Shown here in pieces: positions 1-6,289 of a stretch of DNA of 6,289 nucleotides. This stretch comes from an uncultured bacterium. Lineage in GTDB: Bacteria > Omnitrophota > Gorgyraeia > Gorgyraeales > Gorgyraeaceae. The DNA lies in the NCBI GenBank assembly GCA_913009675.1, contig CAJVXD010000079.1, positions 1-6,289 of the forward strand. Direction: 5' to 3'. Numbering within the stretch: the first letter of the stretch is position 1; every line of letters begins with the position of its first letter. The notes below the pieces were generated by a model. It worked only from the letters and a program-made list of their open reading frames with translations, had not been told where the DNA came from and did no database searches. The translations under genes and the position numbers were made by a program.

Positions 1-130
1 AAGACCTTTGAAGGGATTGAACCGTCCCATGGTCCAAAAATAAATTGTTTCCAAAGCCTTCCGGGGCTAAAAGGCAAAGAGAACAATTAAATAAAAAGGC
101 AACCCTCCTTTTAAAAATCGGCCCGGTTAA
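1..130 (-). pseudogene. Probable error-laden continuation of the heparinase coding region
   Basis: No separate gene is seen here. In the frame of the upstream gene, 43 codons stay open after the TAA at 131-133 and include LCLLAPEGFG, which resembles the LWLLGPEGF-type segment expected shortly after GDSDGG in heparinase II/III proteins. In a neighbouring minus-strand frame, LINRADF just after the stop resembles the expected LFNRADFK. Matching pieces in two frames suggest small insertions, deletions and substitutions in poor contig-end sequence rather than a true gene end. A genuine pseudogene is the alternative. The family comparison is from memory. Confidence 0.5.
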
Positions 131-2320
131 TTAAATAATTGGTGGAATTAAAATCGAAACGGCCGCGGGTGTATCCTCAAAGACGTTTAAGTTTATAGCG
201 CATCCGCCATCGCTATCTCCTATGGGAAGTAACCCTCCTTCTTCGTCCATCATGCACCTCAAGAATTCGCACATCTTTTCAAGTCTTGAGATCGTCCCCC
301 TGGAAAATGAAATCCCGTTCTTCTTCCCTAGGGTAAGGGCTATTACATATAGTTCGATTACAAATCTATGATAATGCACGGACTGCTCTTTGCTCACCCC
401 GTCAGGATAAACCTGTCTTTCTATCTCCCTTTCTAAAATCGACTTGCCTGTTTCTAACCACCTATCTGCTCCCTTGAGGGAGGGGAATAAAACACCTGAG
501 ATAAATAACCCCGCCGCTTCTCCTATAAGGTGGTTATTCGCCGAAGAATATTTGGATAGCCTGGCCTCAATAATATGACTATGAAAATAGACATCCCTTA
601 AAAAGAGGTCCTCAAAATCTCTATCAAAGGCACTGGCATCCTTTATAAGAAAATATATCCATGACCAGGATATAAGACGTAATGACAGCTCCAGGGAATC
701 TGACCAGTTTATGCCTCTAAAAGGCCTGTTTTTCTCTATCCAGTCCTTCAGGATATCAATTATGATACGGGCAAGGCCTTCCTCTTTTTCAAGGGCATAT
801 CTCTGTGCATAGCCCACCAGCCACTGAAACCTATTCGATTCCCAGGCCTCTTTGAGCTCTATATTGCAAAACCCAGCCCTGCGTTTTATATCGTTCGTAA
901 AATTATTCTGCCATCTTATCTTGGGAACACTCTCACCTTCCCAGTTTATAGCGCAAATGGGAGCGGGCATACGGCATCTTTTTCTCATCAGGGATCTTTC
1001 CTTTATAAAATCTATGTCCTCTCTATCTATAAAAAATTGCGCTTCCCTCGTGGGCCTCGATGATAAATGCCGATCGTTGCCGAGAAACAAAAATCCAAGA
1101 TTTAATAACCTTATCCGCAGGTTACAGGACAATCGATGGAGGATTTCCTGAAGGCTCATTGCCTTCAATCTATTGAAATACCAAACCGATGCCTTTTTAT
1201 AATGAGGGATATCGTATAATATCTTCTTCCATTTTTCACTTGCATCTTCAACAGTATAATTTTCGTGTATTGCCTTGACGGCATTCTCTGAATAAGATTG
1301 AAGAATATCTGAGTTCCTTAATAACCCGGCAACGGCTGAAACATAACCATCCAGGTCGTCTCTATCTACCAATCTGCCGTTGATCCCATCCTTTACCGCA
1401 TCGCCTAAATTCCCTACCCTGGAGACTACCGGCACAACGCCGCATGCCATTGCCTCTAACATTGCAAGTGAGAGGCCTTCACTCTGTGTGGGTAACAAAA
1501 AAACCCTTGACGCATTTAAATATCTTTCTACTCCTGGATCGAAGCCTGCAAAAGAAACAACATCTTTTAGACCCAGCTCTTTTGATAGTCCCTCCAGTTC
1601 CCGTCTAAGAAGGCCGTCTCCCAGGATTACGGCCTTTACCTTCAAACCATCCTTTATTAATCTCAAGATAACCCTCAAAAATACATCTATTCTCTTAAGA
1701 GGTATCAACTCAGCCATTGTAATCAAATCATATTTCTTTCTAGAACGCTGCGGAAAAAACCTATTGACATCTATGGTGCTCGACAAGATAGTGATCTTAT
1801 CTGCATCTATGCCCTTTGATATCAAAAAATCCCTTGTAACTGAGCCTGTTACCGTAAAAACCCTGGATGAACTTACAACCTTCAAAAGTATCTTCTCCAG
1901 AAGTGAATCTTTATTGCCCATCCACTTTAAAAAGATATTGTCTCTATGACCCAGCCCGGCTCCCTGTATACTCAATGCCCCGCCTATGACATTAATGCAG
2001 ACGGGGATATTGACTAACCTGCCTATCGCCGCTACAGTAATCCCGTGAGGCATAAAGGAATAACCCATCAATAGATCAGGCCTTTTGAATATCGCCAGAT
2101 ACAAGACTATAAAAAATTTGACGCTGAGACGTATGATCGAATTGTCCTTAGAAAAACGGAGCAGCCTTTCCGGCACACAGTAATATTTTACCTTTCCGAA
2201 AGCCGGGCCGGGCCTATCCGAAACGTAAAAAATCCGTTCCACCTCGGGCAAGGCAATTAACGGTTTTACCTTTGCCTCTGTCAGGTTCCTGTTTAAGGTC
2301 GTGGTAATGAGTAGTTTCAT
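131..2320 (-). CDS. GT4 glycosyltransferase fused to heparinase II/III N-terminal domain
   Basis: A 729-aa two-domain protein. Residues 1 to about 371 form a complete GT4 enzyme: acceptor domain with MPHGITVAA (90-98), donor-binding AELIPLKR (203-210), LGDG (233-236) and the EX7E pair E281/E289 (EGLSLAMLE). After about seven linker residues a second module starts at VWYFNRLKAMSLQEILHR (379-396), the characteristic opening of heparinase II/III-type proteins. It continues as the alpha/alpha toroid (Hepar_II_III_N, PF16889): WESNRF (493-498), GINWSDSLELSLR (536-548), NNHLIGE (595-601), the PDGVSKEQSVHYHRF segment (639-653) with candidate catalytic N595/N596 and Y650, and PIGDSDGG (699-706). The C-terminal beta-sandwich lyase domain (PF07940) is missing here. 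The stop at 131-133 probably reflects bad sequence at the window edge. No signal peptide is present. The gene starts 1 bp after the previous gene, with AAGG 6 nt upstream of ATG. Domain calls are strong; a lyase activity on the cell's own glycan is inference. Confidence 0.88.
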   Translation of the reverse strand: MKLLITTTLNRNLTEAKVKPLIALPEVERIFYVSDRPGPAFGKVKYYCVPERLLRFSKDNSIIRLSVKFFIVLYLAIFKRPDLLMGYSFMPHGITVAAIGRLVNIPVCINVIGGALSIQGAGLGHRDNIFLKWMGNKDSLLEKILLKVVSSSRVFTVTGSVTRDFLISKGIDADKITILSSTIDVNRFFPQRSRKKYDLITMAELIPLKRIDVFLRVILRLIKDGLKVKAVILGDGLLRRELEGLSKELGLKDVVSFAGFDPGVERYLNASRVFLLPTQSEGLSLAMLEAMACGVVPVVSRVGNLGDAVKDGINGRLVDRDDLDGYVSAVAGLLRNSDILQSYSENAVKAIHENYTVEDASEKWKKILYDIPHYKKASVWYFNRLKAMSLQEILHRLSCNLRIRLLNLGFLFLGNDRHLSSRPTREAQFFIDREDIDFIKERSLMRKRCRMPAPICAINWEGESVPKIRWQNNFTNDIKRRAGFCNIELKEAWESNRFQWLVGYAQRYALEKEEGLARIIIDILKDWIEKNRPFRGINWSDSLELSLRLISWSWIYFLIKDASAFDRDFEDLFLRDVYFHSHIIEARLSKYSSANNHLIGEAAGLFISGVLFPSLKGADRWLETGKSILEREIERQVYPDGVSKEQSVHYHRFVIELYVIALTLGKKNGISFSRGTISRLEKMCEFLRCMMDEEGGLLPIGDSDGGCAINLNVFEDTPAAVSILIPPII

Positions 2321-2321
2321 A

Positions 2322-3422
2322 TCATACCTTTTGTAAAAACTTCTTATAACCGCCTATCATCTCCTCCAGAGTAAAAAGTTCTTTTACCCTTTCCCTCCCC
2401 TTCTCGCCTATGACTTTGCAGAGTTCTCTATCCTCAATAAGACGCATAAGGGCCTTTGCTAAGTCATTTGATGACTCACTTCTTACCAAGATACCGCTAC
2501 TTCCGTCTTCTATCATCTCAGGGATGCCGCCTATTCTGGTAGCTACAACCGGCTTCCCGCAGGCCATGCATTCCAATAGAGCAAGAGGAAAATTTTCTGT
2601 CCTGGAACTCAGACATGCGATATCGAAAGAGGGGATGATCTCACTGACATTGTCTTTTTCACCTAAAAACCTGACACTAGGATCTATCCTTAATTCCTTT
2701 GCCAGATGCTCCAAGCACATCCTCTCTTTGCCTTCGCCAACTATTACAAAAAAGGTCCCTGGGTGACGTCTTAAAACCTCTGATGCCGCCTTGAGCAAGA
2801 TATCCAACGCCTTTTCCTCCCTAAGGGAGGCCAAGGTGCCTATGACGACTGAACCATTTGCCTTTAAGAGTTTTTTTTCTTTCATGTCTTTTATATCTTT
2901 AAACCTATTTACATCTACCCCGTTATAGATTACCTCTATCTTTTCAAGGGGGACTCCTTTATCGGCAATAAGGTCTCTCTGGGACCTTGAGACACATACT
3001 ACCTTTGTCGCAGAATTGAAGCTAATCCTGTCGATAAGTAATTTATATAGCCTTCTCTTTTTCAAATCGTGAGAATGGACACCTATAATCTTGACGGCCT
3101 TTTTTACAAACATGGCCCCGATAAAGGCAACTGCCTGAGACAGGGTCTGTCCTGTTATATACAGTATATCCGGCCTTTCTCTTTTTAATAAAATTATGAA
3201 ATTGACAATGCCTGCGAAATCAAACTTATTTCTCAAAAAGCTGTCATAAACCCTGACACCTCTTTGAGACAGGCTATTCCCGAGCTTACCTTTCTCATAC
3301 AGACATACCACCGTGATCTTAAAAAGGCCTTCTTCCTTATTGAGGCCAAGGGCCAAATCATGCAACATCTTCTCTGCCCCGCCTACATCCATTTTAGAGA
3401 TAATAAATAGTACCTTTTTCAT
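2322..3422 (-). CDS. GT4-family glycosyltransferase
   Basis: Retaining glycosyltransferase of CAZy family GT4 with a GT-B fold, 366 aa, full length. The N-terminal acceptor domain begins MKKVLFIISKMDVGGAEKML, with the glycine loop GGAE at 14-17. The hinge is near VIYNGVD (164-170). The C-terminal nucleotide-sugar domain has a donor-phosphate pair around R201 and K204 (LASLREEKALDILLKA), IVGEGKER (227-234) and the EX7E signature E276...E284 (ENFPLALLE), followed by GGIPEMI (298-304). It should transfer a sugar from a nucleotide donor to a lipid-linked or growing glycan at the inner face of the membrane; donor and acceptor cannot be told. Five bases separate it from the ligase gene, and the ligase TAA stop overlaps an AAGGA only 2 nt from this ATG, so translation probably relies on coupling to the upstream gene. 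Confidence 0.93.
   Translation of the reverse strand: MKKVLFIISKMDVGGAEKMLHDLALGLNKEEGLFKITVVCLYEKGKLGNSLSQRGVRVYDSFLRNKFDFAGIVNFIILLKRERPDILYITGQTLSQAVAFIGAMFVKKAVKIIGVHSHDLKKRRLYKLLIDRISFNSATKVVCVSRSQRDLIADKGVPLEKIEVIYNGVDVNRFKDIKDMKEKKLLKANGSVVIGTLASLREEKALDILLKAASEVLRRHPGTFFVIVGEGKERMCLEHLAKELRIDPSVRFLGEKDNVSEIIPSFDIACLSSRTENFPLALLECMACGKPVVATRIGGIPEMIEDGSSGILVRSESSNDLAKALMRLIEDRELCKVIGEKGRERVKELFTLEEMIGGYKKFLQKV
2326..2332 (-). promoter_or_regulatory. Shine-Dalgarno sequence of the GT4-heparinase gene
   Basis: Minus-strand AAAAGGT sits within the last codons of the preceding glycosyltransferase, with AAGG 6 nt from ATG 2320. It supports this start, and the neighbouring TGA stop at 2322-2324 implies coupled translation. 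Confidence 0.6.
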
Positions 3423-3424
3423 AT

Positions 3425-3429
3425 TCCTT
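3425..3429 (-). promoter_or_regulatory. Weak, close-spaced Shine-Dalgarno of the first GT4 gene
   Basis: Minus-strand AAGGA overlaps the ligase stop codon and lies only 2 nt from ATG 3422, closer than the usual 5-9 nt. The start is still preferred because MKKVLFI is the normal GT4 N-terminus; initiation probably depends on ribosomes finishing the ligase gene. Confidence 0.4.
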
Positions 3430-4822
3430 AGATATCAAATCTTCTGCTAACATGTGATACAAAAGGCCTGTATTTAGCCTCTCTGTTAGATAAAAGACTG
3501 CTATCCTCTTCAAGAACCACATCTACGCCCGACCCCATATATGTTTTGACATTGTCTACAAGTCTCTTCTCGCCTTCCTCTGAGAAATTCTCTCCCGGAA
3601 CAAACTTTATCCTTATCCTGTCCATTGCCTCCTGGATTATCTGGGAGGCTACAAGGTCCTTTACGCCCCTTAGAATCATATAGCACGCATCCGCATAGAT
3701 AAATCTTCCGTCCTGCGATATAAGAAAATCCGCAATCCTGCCATGTATCTTTTTGATTACCTGCGATCTCCTTCTGCACCTGCAATCCTTTTCAGAAAAT
3801 TCTGCCATATCACCCGTCCGATAACGCACCAGGGGCATCGCATAATTATGCAGGTTTGTCCCTACGATCTCCATCTTCCCTGCGGTATCCTTCAACGGTA
3901 AAAATTCTGCAATACCATATTCCGGGAATACATGATAGCTGCCTTTCTCACAGGTGCCTATAGCAGTAACCCTCTCCGCATTTCCATAGAAATCATATAT
4001 AGGCACGGTAAAAACCCTTCCTATCAACTCCCTGTGTTTATCCAGAAGCACCTCGGAAGACGTAAAGATTGCCTTCAACGAAGTAAGATGCAAAGATATG
4101 CCCATCTTCTTTATAAAGCTTGAAAGTATATAAAGGGAGGAAGGCTCTGCCTCTATTGCCCGGGGCTTAAACTCTTCTATGGCCTTTACATAATACCTGA
4201 TGTTTTCTTCGCATAAATGATACCCGGAAAGGAATATCTTCTTTTCAAATACAGAATATCTCCAAAAGGGAGGGCTTTTTATGTCGAATGGCACTATCTC
4301 CTCTTCCCTGAGGACAGCTATCCTGTCAGAAAAGTTTACCCCGCCCCATCTTCTCTGCCTCCACCAGGAGGCGTTTTCGAAGTTTATCGAATAAAGATCA
4401 CGATGCAATCTAAGGGGTTTTCCCGAGGTGCCGTTAGTAAAACTTTTTTTGAGAAGGAACTTTTTTGCATCCCTGGTTAAGAAATCCTTAGGATTTCTTC
4501 GGACATCCTCCTTTGTCAGAAAAGGTAATTTCCCCAGGTCTTCTATGGTCTCAATATCTGAAGGCAGAATGCCGAGTCTATTAAAAAGCCTGTTATAATA
4601 GGGGACATTCTCATATGCATGCTGCAGCAATAAGTTTAATCTCCTATTCTGTAACTCTCTTATGCGCGGACTATCAAGATACTCCGTAGATTCTAATTCG
4701 GAATATACCTTATTGAACGTCCTGCCCTGGCGTAAGAGATTGTAGATAGCACCCCTTCCCGTAAGAAAGAGATTCTGAATAACTGCCGGGCTTTTCTTGT
4801 AGATATTAGTTTTAAACACCAT
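3428..4822 (-). CDS. PaaK/CapK-type adenylate-forming ligase
   Basis: Adenylate-forming enzyme of the phenylacetate-CoA ligase/CapK family (COG1541), 464 aa, a normal length for the capsule-associated branch. Visible motifs: ATP-binding loop TNGTSGKP (129-136), SSEVLL (255-260), YDFYGNAERV (276-285, the Y-G-x-x-E motif), LVRYRTGDMAEF (331-342, the A7-like YRTGD), IHGRIADF (359-366) and a C-terminal EAKYRP with candidate catalytic Lys450. A C-x-C pair at 347/349 matches the CxCGR element of relatives, but the GR that normally follows is replaced by RRR. It would activate a carboxylic acid as an acyl-adenylate, possibly then a CoA thioester. In this glycan operon the likely use is a polysaccharide modification rather than phenylacetate catabolism; the substrate cannot be read from sequence. 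It overlaps the DUF362 gene by 11 bp. ATG 4822 lies only 3 nt from the GAGG core, so the next codon, GTG at 4819, is an equally possible start. Confidence 0.9.
   Translation of the reverse strand: MVFKTNIYKKSPAVIQNLFLTGRGAIYNLLRQGRTFNKVYSELESTEYLDSPRIRELQNRRLNLLLQHAYENVPYYNRLFNRLGILPSDIETIEDLGKLPFLTKEDVRRNPKDFLTRDAKKFLLKKSFTNGTSGKPLRLHRDLYSINFENASWWRQRRWGGVNFSDRIAVLREEEIVPFDIKSPPFWRYSVFEKKIFLSGYHLCEENIRYYVKAIEEFKPRAIEAEPSSLYILSSFIKKMGISLHLTSLKAIFTSSEVLLDKHRELIGRVFTVPIYDFYGNAERVTAIGTCEKGSYHVFPEYGIAEFLPLKDTAGKMEIVGTNLHNYAMPLVRYRTGDMAEFSEKDCRCRRRSQVIKKIHGRIADFLISQDGRFIYADACYMILRGVKDLVASQIIQEAMDRIRIKFVPGENFSEEGEKRLVDNVKTYMGSGVDVVLEEDSSLLSNREAKYRPFVSHVSRRFDI
4479..4499. repeat. 21-nt perfect inverted repeat inside the ligase gene
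   Basis: The two 10-base arms AAGAAATCCT and AGGATTTCTT surround a single T. In mRNA this could fold as a 9-bp, AU-rich hairpin with a 3-nt loop. It lies in the codons for NPKDFL of the ligase and has no following U-run, so it is not a terminator. A coding coincidence is the simplest reading. Confidence 0.5.
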
Positions 4823-6222
4823 CCACCTCTATATGTCTCTTCCACCCGTAATGAGGCTTAAATATCAAGTGTCCATCCTTAAAATCACCAAGGGCCTTAT
4901 TCCAGTCTTCGATATTTGATACACACACTATATCCCTTAAATCGGTACCGCAAATCCTTCGCCATATCTCGTTTGATATCCTCTTAAACTTTGGTATCTT
5001 CATAGGTTCAAAACCCATGACTCGGCTCGTTACCGCATCCACACAAAGATAATTGAAGCCGCCTATCAAGAGACCGCATGCCTTGGGCCTGGGATTCAGA
5101 GGCCCATCACCTTCGCCTGCAACAATGCCGTCTATAATCGCAAAGGATTTACGTTGCCTCTCTTTCTTTACAACGCCTCTTTTATCCGCATAGTCATTAA
5201 TATGTGCAAGATCTATTATGGTCCTCCACATGATATCATTTCCATACCAGTTCCCATTCTCAATAGTTGAACGCGTTACACCCACATATTGCCTTAATCT
5301 GTCCCGCAGGGGTTTCGCTAGAACTGCAAGTGAACGCTTTATGATCATGGATATCTTATTGTCTAACTTTTTCACATCTGAGCCGTAAGTTTTGTTATGG
5401 CCGCCTGATCCGTTATCACAGAAATGCGGCAGCCAGTTCCTGTCGCCTGTAATACCTATTAAATTTTTAAGCGATAGTGTCACGCCGGCGCGTCTGTGTG
5501 TCTTCATCTTGGCGATATTAATAACCACATCCGAGCGCAAAAACGTATTGGATATCAGGTATTCATCCTTTGCTTCGTTGTGATGCAGATACATTATACC
5601 GGCGTCGGACTCAGCCCCTTTAAATGACCTATAATCGAGGGTGGATTTTTTAAATTCACTCATCTCTGCCAGATCAATAGCTGTATAACCGGCTGGATCG
5701 CCTTGAAGCTCAGTCCTCTGGATTATCCTCCCCTTCTTCTTTATAACCATCTCCTGCCTCAGGTCATATACCTCTATATTAAAACCCGTTATCTCGGCAT
5801 AGAATCTCTGAATCTCATATAGGCCTGTAAGCTCCGCAATCTTTTCAAAGTCCGCATCATCCATTGGGCCATCTGCAATAATTATCCTGCCTTTTCCTTT
5901 CAAGGCAATGTAAACGTAATCTGCGACTGCCCTGATTATGGAACCGTGGGTAATAAGCCCTTTTACTCCGTGCCGTTCACTGAAATGCTTTACAAAATTG
6001 GGCTTTAAAAGTACTGTCTGTCCTGAAGATATAAACAAACCAAACGGGTCCCAACCCCTCTTCCCGAAATTGTCCGAATCCAATCCTAATAATCTAAGGA
6101 GCTGCCTGAATGAAGCGTATGCCTCGTTACCTCTATCTGTCCTCAGATCTTCGAAAGGATACTCCTCAAAGATAACAGGCGGAAAATAAGGAGGCCTTTC
6201 CGAATAACTTCTCTTAGTTTGT
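4812..6222 (-). CDS. DUF362-family protein, 5'-partial
   Basis: Protein of the DUF362 family (PF04015/COG2006). The reaction is unknown; some relatives carry ferredoxin domains but this one has no CxxCxxC cluster. About 470 residues are visible, counting from the first complete codon next to the adapter junction. Family motifs in order: KPNFV (about 73-77), ADGP (116-119), a KMKTH...TLSLKNLIG stretch (238-256) and an IDGI..GEGDGP stretch (363-374), followed by a VDAV..R.MGF segment near 394-403. No signal peptide or membrane segment is visible, so it is probably cytoplasmic. The frame stays open for 46 codons upstream of a TTG at 6083. That extension reads like the family N-terminus (a YPFEDLR stretch, then FRQLLRLLGLDSDNFG), so TTG 6083 is not the start; the true start was lost beyond the adapter. 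It ends with TAA at 4812-4814, inside the start of the ligase gene. Family assignment is sure; function is not known. Confidence 0.9.
4823..4830 (-). promoter_or_regulatory. Shine-Dalgarno sequence of the ligase gene
   Basis: Minus-strand AGAGGTGG lies inside the last codons of the DUF362 gene. GAGGTG is complementary to the 16S rRNA 3' end. The GAGG core is 3 nt from ATG 4822 but 6 nt from GTG 4819, so spacing slightly favours the GTG, which would remove one residue. Confidence 0.6.
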
Positions 6223-6280
6223 AGATCGGAAGAGCGTCGTGTAGGGAAAGAGTGTAGATCTCGGTGGTCGCCGTATCATT
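6223..6280. other. Illumina TruSeq universal adapter (artefact)
   Basis: These 58 bases begin AGATCGGAAGAGCGTCGTGT and end GCCGTATCATT. They are the exact reverse complement of the full-length TruSeq universal (P5-side) adapter. This is sequencing-library DNA left in the assembly, not genome, and it should be trimmed. It cuts off the DUF362 gene before its start codon. Confidence 0.98.
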
Positions 6281-6289
6281 AAAAAAAAA
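6281..6289. other. Poly-A run after the adapter (artefact)
   Basis: Nine A's directly follow the complete adapter. This is typical of Illumina base calls after a read has run through a short insert and off the end of the adapter. It is not a poly-A tail or a terminator. Confidence 0.93.

Noticed and set aside
852..1151. 99-codon open frame on the plus strand, and similar short plus-strand frames at 2410, 3932, 4217, 5392 and 5938
   Set aside because: All are antisense to well-supported genes, show no motifs, and lack convincing ribosome sites.
131..1157. Heparinase module as an independent gene starting at ATG 1159 (residue 388)
   Set aside because: This start would remove conserved VWYFNRLKA residues, its AAGG is only 2 nt away, and no stop separates it from the GT4 frame.
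1380..1949. 189-codon open frame on the plus strand
   Set aside because: It lies entirely antisense to the GT4 domain, which has clear family motifs. Its translation is low in complexity (Ser/Pro/Thr/Lys rich), has no recognisable domain, and is a mirror of the real gene's codon pattern.
2322..3422. Recent tandem duplication of the two GT4 genes
   Set aside because: By eye the two proteins share only general GT4 motifs (donor loop, EX7E); N-terminal domains differ and no nucleotide-level repeat is seen.
3510..3785. 91-codon, cysteine-rich open frame on the minus strand
   Set aside because: It is an alternate frame inside the CapK-like ligase; the ligase frame carries the conserved YRTGD-to-hinge region and C-terminal domain there. 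The cysteines come from frame-shifted reading of common codons.
3428..4822. Phenylacetate catabolism (paaK proper)
   Set aside because: No other paa genes are present; neighbours are glycosyltransferases and a lyase domain, which point to the capsule-type branch of the family.
4812..6083. DUF362 gene starting at TTG 6083
   Set aside because: The same frame continues upstream with family-like sequence up to the adapter, so TTG is an internal leucine codon.
1..6222. Promoters, intrinsic terminators, tRNA/rRNA genes, CRISPR, insertion sequences
   Set aside because: Gaps between genes are 5 bp or less, no GC-rich hairpin with a U-run was seen, and no RNA-gene or transposase signatures or direct-repeat arrays were found on reading either strand.
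6281..6289. Poly-A as a transcript tail or terminator tract
   Set aside because: It directly follows a complete synthetic adapter, so it is a base-calling artefact.

Overview
The window is one end-to-end contig piece from an uncultivated bacterium, almost certainly a short-read metagenome or single-cell assembly. It carries part of a polysaccharide (capsule, exopolysaccharide or O-antigen type) biosynthesis locus. Base composition is moderate, and arginine is written mostly with AGA/AGG: all six arginine codons in the visible 5' extension of the first gene are AGR. This kind of gene content is common in candidate phyla such as Omnitrophota, in Nitrospirota-like bacteria and in deltaproteobacteria, but the sequence alone does not fix the taxon.

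All real genes lie on the minus strand and read from right to left. In transcription order they are: (1) a DUF362-family protein, open at its 5' end (4812 to at least 6222); (2) a PaaK/CapK-type adenylate-forming ligase (3428-4822), overlapping gene 1 by 11 bp; (3) a GT4 glycosyltransferase (2322-3422), 5 bp further on; (4) a second GT4 glycosyltransferase fused in frame to the N-terminal toroid of a heparinase II/III-type polysaccharide lyase (131-2320, probably continuing past base 1), 1 bp after gene 3. Nothing separates the genes, so they form a single translationally coupled operon. Its promoter lies outside the window to the right, and no terminator is visible.

The genes fit together as cytoplasmic steps in building and tailoring a surface glycan. 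The two GT4 enzymes would add sugars to a lipid-linked acceptor. The CapK-like ligase would activate a carboxylic acid for an acyl or similar modification. The DUF362 protein has no known reaction but sits directly upstream of the ligase and is coupled to it. The lyase-like domain would act on uronate-containing glycan. These role assignments are inferences from family and context.

Both ends of the window are technically suspect. Bases 6223-6280 are a complete 58-nt Illumina TruSeq adapter, followed by nine A's (6281-6289), which is the signature of untrimmed read-through, so biological sequence stops at 6222. The left ~130 bases appear error-laden: heparinase-like coding pieces continue past the stop at 131-133, in more than one frame. 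The most biologically interesting feature is the GT4-heparinase fusion. I see no RNA genes, mobile elements, CRISPR arrays or convincing regulatory sites.
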